Positions 1 to 5,413 of a DNA stretch of 14,251 bases are shown here, piece by piece; positions within the stretch are counted from its first letter, which is position 1; each line of letters opens with the position of its first letter. Made by a program: the position numbers and the translations under genes. Under the pieces are notes generated by a model. The model was given only the letters and a program-made list of their open reading frames with translations. It searched no databases and was not told where the DNA came from. This stretch comes from Methanolobus sp. UBA474 (GTDB lineage Archaea; Halobacteriota; Methanosarcinia; Methanosarcinales; Methanosarcinaceae): contig DANZ01000106.1 of assembly GCA_002501695.1 (NCBI GenBank), positions 1 to 14,251 of the forward strand, written 5' to 3'.

Positions 1-268
1 ACCCTTTAGGGTCTGGGTAGTTCACGTCTCGATTGTTATTATGTATCCAGGTAATGCCTTTGATGCTTATTGCGATCTTGTTGCTTTCTTCAAGGTACTC
101 CAGAATAGTCTTCAGGGTGGTATGATTGATCTGTCTAGGTAAATGGCGCTTTAACTCCGCGACAGATGTAACGCTTTCATCCATCTCTTGCAGGGTGTTT
201 TCTACCATCTTTATTGTGTTCAACGTAGGCGAACGTTCTGGTCTATTTATTGATTCTGCTTTGTTCAT
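1..268 (-). CDS. Winged-helix DNA-binding-like protein, N-terminal part (runs off the window)
   Basis: The frame is open from an ATG at 268 to the left edge and gives 89 residues with no stop, so the C-terminus is missing. After a polar N-terminus, residues about 14-75 alternate short helices with a final beta-like stretch (KIAISIKGITWIH). The helical segments VENTLQEM, SVAELKRHL and TLKTILEYLEE are typical of archaeal winged helix-turn-helix proteins that decide between active and repressed states at promoters. A GCGAGG ribosome-binding site lies about 8 bases before the ATG, which supports this start. The ATG-to-TATA distance (box near 341-350) gives a leader of roughly 50 bases. The fold is inferred from helix pattern only; no specific regulator family or target can be named. 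It could be a solitary regulator or the DNA-binding half of a larger protein. Confidence 0.6.
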   Translation of the reverse strand, partial: MNKAESINRPERSPTLNTIKMVENTLQEMDESVTSVAELKRHLPRQINHTTLKTILEYLEESNKIAISIKGITWIHNNNRDVNYPDPKG

Positions 269-340
269 ATCGTAATCCTCGCATAGATATCAGATAGTAT
301 GTTATTGATATCAGTTGATAACTAAAAACAACATGTTCGT

Positions 341-350
341 TATTATATAT
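341..350 (-). promoter_or_regulatory. TATA-like box for the winged-helix gene
   Basis: Read on the minus strand this is an ATATATAATA box in an AT-rich stretch, about 72-82 bases before the ATG at 268. It predicts a start site near 318. No clear purine-rich BRE was verified. Confidence 0.4.
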
Positions 351-370
351 CTTTGTTGGTATCTTTATTG

Positions 371-400
371 GGGCTGCACCTGAGCACAGGCGTTAACTGA
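371..400 (+). pseudogene. Stub of an SMR transporter gene (last 9 codons plus stop)
   Basis: These 30 bases encode GLHLSTGVN and a TGA stop, the same peptide that ends the intact SMR gene at 12360-12683; only one silent base differs (GTT for GTC). Sequence to the left is unrelated. It is a duplication remnant with no function of its own. Confidence 0.85.
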
Positions 401-423
401 CCGCTCAATATAGCGTGACCGGC

Positions 424-446
424 ACGACCATACGCCGCAGGCGGCA
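424..446 (+). repeat. GC hairpin repeat, copy 1
   Basis: This is the first of six dispersed copies of a GC-rich element whose consensus core is GCGGC, a CATAC loop, GCCGC, AG and GCGGC. Here the left arm is altered (ACGAC) but the CATAC, GCCGC, AG and GCGGC parts are exact. It sits about 54 bases past the stop codon of the minus-strand ygiT gene and is inside the segmental duplication. Confidence 0.8.
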
Positions 447-499
447 CATTGCATTGATGTCAATAACAAATAGAGGAACCTGAGTAAACGGACTCAATA

Positions 500-766
500 C
501 TAACTGCAGTTCTCAGTCTCTGTTTCACTAAGACTCACTTCTCCTGCAGCAAGAGGGTGAACAAGCAGGGATGGATCATGGAATTTCTGCATGACCCTGT
601 CCAGACGCCTGGAAGTTTCCGGCGTGTAGTATGCTTCTGCGCATTCCTGACAGATGAAGGCATCAACGTCTTTGATAGCAAGCACAGTCTCGCCTGCCTT
701 TACAACAAACTCATGCTTGCCCATAACAAGTTTGCCCTTGCAGAAGCTACATATATCCGGGATCAT
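500..766 (-). CDS. YgiT-type (MqsA-like) zinc-finger antitoxin
   Basis: This 88-residue protein has the paired cysteine motifs of the YgiT/MqsA N-terminal zinc-binding domain: C6-x-x-C9 and C39-x-x-C42, separated by a beta-rich MGKHEFVVKAGE segment. It lacks the C-terminal helix-turn-helix of full-length MqsA; the tail (residues about 50-88) is a helix and a polar end. Short YgiT proteins of this type are encoded after small DUF4258 toxins, and that partner is the overlapping upstream frame here. The antitoxin presumably binds and blocks that toxin in the cytoplasm. The start ATG at 766 overlaps the end of the toxin by 20 bases and is preceded by GAGGAG at a 7-base spacing, so translation is probably coupled. 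It is the only intact one of three ygiT copies in the window, and its toxin partner is truncated, so it may now be an orphan antitoxin. Confidence 0.75.
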   Translation of the reverse strand: MIPDICSFCKGKLVMGKHEFVVKAGETVLAIKDVDAFICQECAEAYYTPETSRRLDRVMQKFHDPSLLVHPLAAGEVSLSETETENCS

Positions 767-995
767 TATCTATCTCCTCATTCCTTATTCTGCCTTCGAT
801 CCATTTATCTTTTGCCGGGAAATAAACTGTTACTATCCTGACATGATCGATACATTGTGCTATAACTATATGATAAGCTTCATTGTTCACAAAACCTAAA
901 AGAAGAGCAGAAGGACAAGGTATGTCATCCGGATGACTCTCTATCACCTGTGAGTTTTCCACAACTTCTATCAGGTCATGAGTTGAGATATTGTA
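747..995 (-). pseudogene. DUF4258-type toxin, N-terminus lost
   Basis: The frame reads DLIEVVENSQVIESHPDD, then PCPSALLLGF, HIVIAQCIDH and TVYFPAKDKWIEGRIR. This matches the middle and C-terminal part of DUF4258 proteins, small mRNase-type toxins in the RelE-like group that pair with YgiT antitoxins. Family members normally begin with about 20-25 more residues containing a helix with a conserved His/Glu-Arg pattern. Here an in-frame TGA at 996-998 ends the similarity just before the GC hairpin repeat module begins at about 1002. An internal GTG at 962 could still start a 71-residue product, but there is no good ribosome-binding site. The gene is therefore most likely inactive. It overlaps the ygiT start by 20 bases, as in an intact pair. 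Family assignment is by remembered motif pattern. Confidence 0.6.
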
Positions 996-1001
996 TCAAT
1001 G

Positions 1002-1054
1002 AATATTGCCGGGAGGATCTCGCAGCCGGCGCGGCCATACGCCGCAGGCGGCAC
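1002..1054 (+). repeat. GC hairpin repeat, copy 2, long form
   Basis: The core at 1031-1054 is an exact consensus copy, with GCGGC (1031-1035) able to pair with GCCGC (1041-1045) around the loop CATAC. A 23-base lead-in from 1002 to 1024 (AATATTGCC, GGGAGG, ATCTCGCA) is identical to the lead-in of copy 5 at 8062-8084. About 65 bases after the core (to about 1122) resemble those after copy 4. The element replaces the 5' end of the DUF4258 toxin gene. Confidence 0.85.
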
Positions 1055-1146
1055 TTTTAGCTTGCATTAAGTACGAATAGAACGATATCTCATCTGTTGA
1101 TCATATAGCTTATAACTATTTAAGCGAAGAGCAATTTATATCTTAG

Positions 1147-1254
1147 CATGCATTAATCCTTGAAGAAGATGAAGGGGCGGGAGGGTATATTGTAAGCTGC
1201 TCCGGACTACCGGGATGTGTTTCACAGGGTGAGACTGTTGAGGAACAACCATAG
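1147..1254 (+). pseudogene. hicB antitoxin relic
   Basis: One frame between a TAG at 1144 and a TAG at 1252 reads LILEEDEGAGGYIV, then GLPGCVSQGETVEE. This is the N-terminal half of the HicB antitoxin fold, with its conserved GY, LPGC and QGDT/ETxEEA positions. No in-frame start codon remains and the frame ends where the family would continue with a helix (EEALENIKEAI). It lies about 95 bases before an intact hicB gene on the same strand but differs clearly from it in sequence, so it is a decayed relative rather than a recent copy. Confidence 0.75.
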
Positions 1255-1348
1255 TACCTTGGTGGCGCACGCTCTTCCATTAATTACGATGATCATAAAA
1301 GCACATACTTTTAATAGCAGAGCGGGATATTAGAAAGAAGGTGCAGGC

Positions 1349-1573
1349 ATGAAGAAATATACGTTACCTGTTGTAATTGAAAAAGATGAACATGGGTATT
1401 TTGCGATGTGTCCTGCTCTTGAGGGCTGCTATTCCCAGGGTGACACTTACGAAGAAGCACTTGAGAACATCAAAGACGCAATTCGCTTAATGCTGGAAGA
1501 TATGGAAGGATCTGATGAACTGGTCTCAGATATCAACTCTTTCAGTCTGGTAGCAGTTGAGGTCACTGCATGA
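1349..1573 (+). CDS. hicB: HicB-family antitoxin
   Basis: This 74-residue protein carries the compact HicB fold: beta strands YTLPVVIEKDEHGYFAMCP, the loop LEGCYSQGDTYEEA and the helix LENIKDAIRLMLEDM, followed by a short strand at the end (SFSLVAVEV). It has no added ribbon-helix-helix or HTH domain, so it is the short form. It neutralises the HicA ribonuclease encoded next. The ATG is preceded by AAGGTG at a 5-base spacing, and a weak TATA-like CTTTTAATA lies at 1309-1316. The stop overlaps the hicA start in an ATGA, which indicates coupled translation with antitoxin first. Order hicB-hicA is the reverse of the classical E. coli order but is common. The middle of the protein is the same region preserved in the relic just upstream. 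Confidence 0.88.
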   Translation: MKKYTLPVVIEKDEHGYFAMCPALEGCYSQGDTYEEALENIKDAIRLMLEDMEGSDELVSDINSFSLVAVEVTA

Positions 1574-1797
1574 GTGACAAACTGCCAAGGGTTACAGCAA
1601 AGCAGTTAATAAAAGTTGTTGAAGATGTTGGATTTGAGCTTGTGCGCCAGTCAGGAAGCCACATGATATTCAGGAACAAAGATGCTAAAAGGATTGTAAT
1701 ACCCTATCACACAGGGAAGAGTTTGCATCCGAAGATCGTAAGTTCCATACTTAAGGATATAGACTTGAGTGCAGATGATCTCAAAAGGATGTTGTAA
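1570..1797 (+). CDS. hicA: HicA-family mRNA interferase toxin
   Basis: This 75-residue protein is a full-length HicA with a double-stranded-RNA-binding-like fold. The catalytic histidine motif is present as GSH at residues 29-31 (VRQSGSHMIF), followed by the basic strand KRIVIPYHTGKSLHP and the C-terminal helices VSSILKDIDLSADDLKRML. HicA cleaves mRNA and tmRNA when not bound by HicB. It starts inside the last codon and stop of hicB (4-base overlap), so the two are one operon. All key residues are intact, so the pair looks functional. Confidence 0.9.
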   Translation: MSDKLPRVTAKQLIKVVEDVGFELVRQSGSHMIFRNKDAKRIVIPYHTGKSLHPKIVSSILKDIDLSADDLKRML

Positions 1798-1894
1798 CAA
1801 CGTTCTGGATTTGGGGATCCAATACAGGGATAGATCTTTTTTCTTCCGGATCCATTTCTTCGAGGTAGAGCCCGGGAACTTCATTTAGGATCTT

Positions 1895-2185
1895 TCATAG
1901 TATCCTTACTTCTTCTATCAGGACCCTTTCCCTGATGAGCGGGTTTATGGAGCTGTAGGTGATGACCTCGACCTTTCTCTTAGATCCCATTTCAAGCTCC
2001 ATTTCCAATCTGGCAAGATCAAAAAGGCTTTTTCGGGTTTTGAACCTGACCAGGATGTCGATATCACTCCTCTCATTTGCTTCGTTCCTTGCAAACGAGC
2101 CGAAGATACCGGCTTTATCCACATCGTTCCTGATAAGTATAGGAACTATAACTTCTTTGTACTTCTCGATCTGTTCATCTGCCAT
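1895..2185 (-). CDS. MNT-type nucleotidyltransferase antitoxin (MntA-like), partner missing
   Basis: This 96-residue protein is a minimal nucleotidyltransferase. The signature GSFARNEANERSDIDILV spans residues 29-46, with GS at 29-30 and metal-binding Asp at 41 and 43; the third acidic strand is KVEVITYSS near residue 70-78. In MntA/HepT modules the nucleotidyltransferase AMPylates and silences the HEPN ribonuclease HepT (DUF86), which is normally the next gene with a 4-base overlap. Here the expected ATGA overlap exists at 1895-1898, but the frame that starts there reads MKDPK and stops at once. The toxin gene appears to be deleted. The hicA gene on the opposite strand ends only about 100 bases away, so the deletion probably coincided with its arrival. 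The promoter region upstream contains an inverted repeat at 2214-2247. Confidence 0.85.
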   Translation of the reverse strand: MADEQIEKYKEVIVPILIRNDVDKAGIFGSFARNEANERSDIDILVRFKTRKSLFDLARLEMELEMGSKRKVEVITYSSINPLIRERVLIEEVRIL

Positions 2186-2213
2186 ACTATCACAGTATTC
2201 TACATTCCTATTG

Positions 2214-2247
2214 GTGACCCTCCTTATTAAGTTTCAGGTAGGGTCAC
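2214..2247. promoter_or_regulatory. Inverted repeat in the mntA upstream region (operator candidate)
   Basis: GTGACCCT at 2214-2221 and AGGGTCAC at 2240-2247 are perfect 8-base inverted arms 18 bases apart, 29-62 bases before the mntA start. This is a position where a repressor or the TA complex could act on transcription; a hairpin in the leader RNA is the alternative. Confidence 0.4.
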
Positions 2248-2639
2248 TTCCATAATTTATGGTGTTACCTTATCATGCACTATAACATGCATGCATTTCC
2301 AGAGAACAATGACCTGGCGGATGAACATAAGATCAGCGCGGCCATCCGCCGCAGGCGGCATTTTCCATTGATGTTGCTATCATACTGTTATCCTTTCTCA
2401 GATACACTCCTGGCAGAGCAGGCACAGAATTTAGATCTATGGGGAATTCAATATTATTCAATAATGTCAGGAACAGTTGCAGATGTAAACACAGGGGTGG
2501 ATGTTCCAGCCTTTTCTGTAATGGATCTTGGGCCTGGGCTGATCCCGCCTCGCACTTTATCGTATTCTATATAAGCTCCTTGAGGTCCTCCCGGAGGCTG
2601 TATCGTGGTGCTGGCTGGCCTCTGAAAGACCTGCAGTAT
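2248..2639. other. Gene-free stretch with one hairpin repeat and doubtful coding traces
   Basis: Apart from hairpin repeat copy 3 (2338-2360) no convincing gene is visible. On the minus strand a short tail SLREDLKELI followed by a stop (about 2572-2640) and an open, Met-less frame ending IIE-stop near 2464 look faintly protein-like, as if fragments of decayed genes were left here. Neither can be assigned to a family. Confidence 0.4.
2338..2360 (+). repeat. GC hairpin repeat, copy 3
   Basis: The core GCGGC, GCCGC, AG and GCGGC is exact; the loop is CATCC instead of CATAC. It lies in the upstream region of the orphan mntA gene and is in the same orientation as the other copies. Confidence 0.8.
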
Positions 2640-2651
2640 ATTTATATAATT
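2640..2651 (+). promoter_or_regulatory. TATA box of the Cys-rich small protein gene
   Basis: ATTTATATAATT is a strong archaeal TATA box. It predicts a transcription start near 2670, exactly where the first of two palindromes begins, and a leader of about 88 bases before the ATG at 2759. Confidence 0.6.
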
Positions 2652-2669
2652 GATAAATATATTACATCA

Positions 2670-2705
2670 TGTACTTTATTTTGAAAGTACATTACCTTAA
2701 GGTAA
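2670..2705. promoter_or_regulatory. Two adjacent palindromes at the start site (operator candidates)
   Basis: TGTACTTT (2670-2677) and AAAGTACA (2684-2691) form perfect 8-base arms with a 6-base spacer. They are followed immediately by the perfect 14-base palindrome TTACCTTAAGGTAA (2692-2705). Both lie directly downstream of the TATA box, the usual place for archaeal repressor operators, and probably control the Cys-rich protein. Confidence 0.55.
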
Positions 2706-2758
2706 AACCGGTCTGCATGGAACAGGACGAGGGACCGGGAACAAAAGGAGAAATGAAA

Positions 2759-2881
2759 ATGGCAGCAAAGAACATGACACCAGAAGCAGCATCAAAGACG
2801 AAGCCCGGTACAGAGAAGACCGGTACCAGCCAGGAAGGTAAATGTCGTTCATCATGCTGTGGACCAAAGAAGGGAAAGTGA
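2759..2881 (+). CDS. Small Cys-rich protein, possible metal binder
   Basis: The 40-residue product is very polar (many Lys, Thr, Ser, Glu) and ends with CRSSCCGPKKGK, so three cysteines are clustered in the last dozen residues. Such a C-x-x-x-CC tail suggests metal or thiol chemistry, but no family can be named. The ATG at 2759 is chosen because AAAGGAG ends 8 bases before it. An in-frame ATG at 2753 is too close to that site and a further one at 2717 has no site. There is no signal peptide or membrane segment. A strong TATA box and two palindromes precede it and an intrinsic-type terminator overlaps its end, so it is a tightly bounded, regulated, single-gene unit. Confidence 0.65.
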   Translation: MAAKNMTPEAASKTKPGTEKTGTSQEGKCRSSCCGPKKGK

Positions 2882-2899
2882 TTTTCCCTCTCTTTTTTC
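2871..2899 (+). terminator. Hairpin and T-run after the Cys-rich gene
   Basis: AGGGAAA (2871-2877) pairs with TTTCCCT (2883-2889) around a 5-base loop. It is followed by CTCTTTTTTC. The stem includes the stop codon of the small gene. Confidence 0.65.
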
Positions 2900-3170
2900 A
2901 CATTTCCATCTTAGATCGTTGACATTAAAAGGTGATCATGACAATAACAGGATGGTTTGCTCCGGTCAGGGTGCACTCAAATGAAAGAGGACCTTTTAAG
3001 TATTATCTGAAGGATCCCCGGCCTTATCACTAGAATTGAAGGGCATAAAAAAAGTCTTTTTAAAAGGCATTGCGGTAAATCTTTTCATATAACATTGTGA
3101 AAATGCCCTTAACCGGGTAGAAAATCACTATCGGGCAACCTTTTTATACAATAATGTCCATTTAGCACAA
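2900..3170. other. Gene-free stretch with a long-range inverted repeat
   Basis: AAGGGCAT at 3039-3046 and ATGCCCTT at 3103-3110 are perfect inverted arms 56 bases apart. A second imperfect stem (CCGGGTAG at 3113-3120 with CTATCGGG at 3128-3135) follows directly. A TATA-like TTTTTATACA lies at about 3145-3154. No ORF is supported. The two stems may belong to the same structured unit as 3171-3299. Confidence 0.4.
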
Positions 3171-3299
3171 AGAGTCAGTTAAGGTAGTGTGAGGCGCCTG
3201 GAAACCACCACGCTTTAAGGCGCCTCTCTCCTGACGCATCCGAAATATTCCCCAATATTTCTTGATAGGTTTGCGAGTGACCCATACTCGCAATGCCTA
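3171..3299. ncRNA. Candidate structured RNA with three perfect hairpins
   Basis: Three stems follow each other: GAGGCGCCT (3191-3199) with AGGCGCCTC (3218-3226), 18-base loop; GAAATATT (3242-3249) with AATATTTC (3254-3261), CCCC loop; and TTGCGAGT (3271-3278) with ACTCGCAA (3286-3293), 7-base loop, extended by TAGG/CCTA outside. GTCAG near 3173 and CTGAC near 3230 can close the first stem. Strand is undecided. A TATA-like box at 3145-3154 would start a plus-strand RNA near 3175. A stronger box on the minus strand (TTATATAAG, about 3313-3322) would start an RNA near 3293, precisely at the outer edge of the third hairpin. No known RNA family was recognised; this is a structural call only. Confidence 0.5.
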
Positions 3300-3425
3300 C
3301 TAAGTCTTGTTCTTATATAACCTAATCTGTTCTTAAATCTACGAACGATCTTACTTTTTGCTGGCATATGCTATTTCAATATCGTTTTAATTTCAAGGCT
3401 CGTTTGAAAACAGGTTCTTCTTTTC
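3300..3425. other. Gene-free AT-rich stretch
   Basis: It contains the minus-strand TATA-like box near 3313-3322 that may serve the structured RNA. Otherwise no gene or repeat is seen. Confidence 0.3.
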
Positions 3426-3554
3426 TCAAAAAGAACTATGGCAAAGAACCCAAAAATACTTAAGGTCACTTGCTGGTGTCTGCCAGGTTCCCTTTGCATC
3501 ATACAGTCCTGCAGTATCACCATCGTTGTTCCGGATAGGTTTCGTAAGGAAAGG
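3426..3554 (-). pseudogene. Protein fragment resembling a lamin-tail-domain edge
   Basis: A 42-residue open segment bounded by stops reads KPIRNNDGDTAGLYDAKGTW and then WQTPASDLKYFW. The NNDGDTAxLYDxxG pattern resembles a strand-turn-strand element of the lamin-tail domain (typically N-D-G-D-x-x-x-L-Y-D-x-x-G) found at the end of secreted archaeal proteins. There is no start codon and both sides run into stops, so it is at best a relic, possibly of a surface protein once next to the propeller gene. The similarity rests on a short motif from memory. Confidence 0.3.
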
Positions 3555-3665
3555 TTAGAAATCTTGGATATGACTGTTAAAGAGATATGACGGACTGAAC
3601 CCTGATATATATATAATTTATTCGGTGGTCCCGAACAGTTAATAAAAGATCAAAGAAGGGTTAGA

Positions 3666-5075
3666 TCACCCTTCTGAATTCTCTATAAGCTCAATGATCT
3701 TCTCTGCTTCTGTGATCAAGTATTCAGCCTGATCCCCGGTTAGTTTCTTACTCTTCTTCAATCCCACAACAGTGTCGATAAAACCTTCAAGTTTATCTAT
3801 GGCGCTTTCGTCTTCTCCTTTAGTGAGCAGAGTGATCACGCTATCAAGTTTTTTATTAAGGGTCTTTACTGTAGAAGCAGATGCTATCTCATCATTCACA
3901 TAGTCTTGAAGCTCTTCCAGAGCATCCACTGGATCGGCTTCGACCTGATCATTTCCGGCAAGCTTGATCAGCCAAGCGTCATTACCGTTTGCAGCTGTGC
4001 GACCTGCAATTATGTATCCGTCATCTGATGTTTGCTGAACAGACAATGCTTCATCATTACCTGTACCGCCCAATGTCATGTTCCATTCTTCAGTACCATC
4101 TGCATAGGTCTTGATTAACCAGACTTCATTACTGTTTGCAGTTGAATATGTGCGACCTGCAATTATATATCCGCCATCCGATGTCTGCTGGGCAGATTCT
4201 GCGCAATCATAAGGACTTCCGTCAAATGTCTTGATCCATTGTTCAGTACCATCTGCATAGGTCTTTATCAGCAAAAAATCAGAATCCTGAGAGCCTGTAG
4301 AACCTGCAATTATGTATCCGCCATCTGATGTCTGCTGAACAGAATAGGCATAATCATAATAAGAACTTCCGTCAAATGTCCTGTTCCATTCTTCATTACC
4401 ATTCGCATAGATCTTTATCAGCCAAGCGTCATTATTTAGGTAACCTGCAATTATGTATCCGCCATCCGATGTATGCTGAACAGAAGTGAATCTAGGATAC
4501 GCCCCGCCGCTAAATGTCTTGTTCCATTCTTCAGTACCATTTGCATAGATCTTTATCAGCCAAGCGTCATTATTTAGGTAACCTGCAATTATGTATCCGC
4601 CATCCGATGTCTGCTGAACAGAAGTGAATCCATCATACTGCTCACCACCAAATGTCCTGTTCCATTCTTCATTACCATTTGCATCGATCTTGATCAACAA
4701 TGCGTCAGTTTCCACGGCACCAAAAGACCTTGTATAACCTGCAATTATGTATCCGCCATCCGATGTCTGCTGAACTGAGTTTGCGCAATCATAAAGACTT
4801 CCGCCAAATGTCCTGTTCCATTCTTCAGTACCATTTGCATAGTTCTTGATTAACCATGCGTCAGTACTATTATAACTTGAATCTTGCGCGTAATAACCTG
4901 CAAGTATGTATCCATCATCTGATAACTGATGAACAGAAAAGGCCCCATCATTATACGCACTGCCAAATGTCATGTTCCATTCTTCAGCCGGTGCTTCGGC
5001 AGCAGCAGTTCCCACGGCCATTAATAGCAAAGATATTCCGAAACTTATCAGTATACTTTGTTCGATCCTCATCAT
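3666..5075 (-). CDS. Secreted seven-repeat beta-propeller protein with helical C-terminal domain
   Basis: The 469-residue product starts with a signal peptide (MRIEQSI, hydrophobic LISFGISLLLMAVGTAAA, probable cleavage after AEA near residue 27). Residues about 30-375 contain seven units of 46-52 residues, each with the landmarks SVQQTSDGGYIIAG, DAWLIK, ANGTEEWN and TFGG. The N-terminal TFGSAYNDGAFSVHQ half-unit could close the ring with the last unit, so a seven-bladed propeller is likely. Residues about 380-469 are helical and charged, resembling FIMAH-type domains (ALEELQDYVND, LNKKLDSVITLL, AIDKLEGFID, LTGDQAEYLI). It is probably an exported or cell-surface binding protein; no ligand can be inferred. 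The second ATG (5075) is preferred to the one at 5084 because GAGGTG lies 6 bases before it. A TATA box near 5237-5244 gives a leader of about 140 bases. Confidence 0.8.
   Translation of the reverse strand: MMRIEQSILISFGISLLLMAVGTAAAEAPAEEWNMTFGSAYNDGAFSVHQLSDDGYILAGYYAQDSSYNSTDAWLIKNYANGTEEWNRTFGGSLYDCANSVQQTSDGGYIIAGYTRSFGAVETDALLIKIDANGNEEWNRTFGGEQYDGFTSVQQTSDGGYIIAGYLNNDAWLIKIYANGTEEWNKTFSGGAYPRFTSVQHTSDGGYIIAGYLNNDAWLIKIYANGNEEWNRTFDGSSYYDYAYSVQQTSDGGYIIAGSTGSQDSDFLLIKTYADGTEQWIKTFDGSPYDCAESAQQTSDGGYIIAGRTYSTANSNEVWLIKTYADGTEEWNMTLGGTGNDEALSVQQTSDDGYIIAGRTAANGNDAWLIKLAGNDQVEADPVDALEELQDYVNDEIASASTVKTLNKKLDSVITLLTKGEDESAIDKLEGFIDTVVGLKKSKKLTGDQAEYLITEAEKIIELIENSEG
4405..4610. repeat. 68-bp identical direct repeat inside the propeller gene
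   Basis: 4405-4472 and 4543-4610 are identical at all 68 positions. They encode the same end-of-blade and start-of-blade segment (AGYLNNDAWLIKIYAN) in the third and fourth units, which also lack the 8-10 residue insert present in the other blades. This marks a recent duplication of one blade and a likely site for slippage or recombination. Confidence 0.85.
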
Positions 5076-5107
5076 TTCATCCACCTCTAATTGATATCCA
5101 CTGATCC

Positions 5108-5125
5108 ATCTCCATCTATGGAGAT
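5108..5125. promoter_or_regulatory. Palindrome in the propeller gene leader
   Basis: ATCTCCAT and ATGGAGAT are perfect inverted arms with a 2-base centre, 33-50 bases before the chosen start codon. The site lies inside the predicted leader, so it could be an operator or a leader hairpin affecting translation. Confidence 0.35.
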
Positions 5126-5413
5126 CATTTCAGTAAGGTAGGACATGCCAAGAATCATTAAGTTCAAAAAAGTTAGCGATGTCTTGCGACCCCCACAGAC
5201 GTAAATGAACTTGTATTTAGAAGTCCTATTTACTAGTATATATACATTCTCCGTTAATTTTTTATGTGAATTATAATATATATTATAATTATAATAATAT
5301 TAACTTTGTTATCATTGAGGAATAATCTCGTCGGATTGTTGTCATTATCTCGATTGTCATCAGAAATACATGAACCATTGTTTAGCAGATCAGGCTGATA
5401 GGACAATAAATGT
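5126..5413. other. AT-rich promoter region of the propeller gene
   Basis: On the minus strand TATATATAC (about 5237-5245) is a plausible TATA box. A perfect 22-base A/T palindrome spans 5269-5290 just upstream of it and could be a regulator site or simply low-complexity sequence. No gene is seen. Confidence 0.4.

Larger units (their letters stand above)
371..765. repeat. Segmental duplication, copy A (SMR tail + hairpin repeat + ygiT)
   Basis: This segment matches 12654-13041 over about 390 bases, including coding and noncoding parts in the same order: the end of an SMR gene, the GC hairpin repeat, a spacer ending in TAACTGCAG, and the whole ygiT antitoxin gene. The left boundary is sharp at GGGCTGCACC. 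The right boundary lies near the antitoxin start codon, where the flanks diverge. Many single-base differences and small indels show the copying is not recent. Copy A retains only the last SMR codons, so it most simply derives from an arrangement like copy B. Confidence 0.85.

Noticed and set aside
2275..2574. 99-residue plus-strand frame
   Set aside because: It runs straight through a hairpin repeat copy (encoding AAIRRRRHF) and has no protein-like pattern or usable start.
4856..5104. 82-residue plus-strand frame over the propeller gene start
   Set aside because: It is antisense to the signal peptide and first blade of a clearly coding gene.
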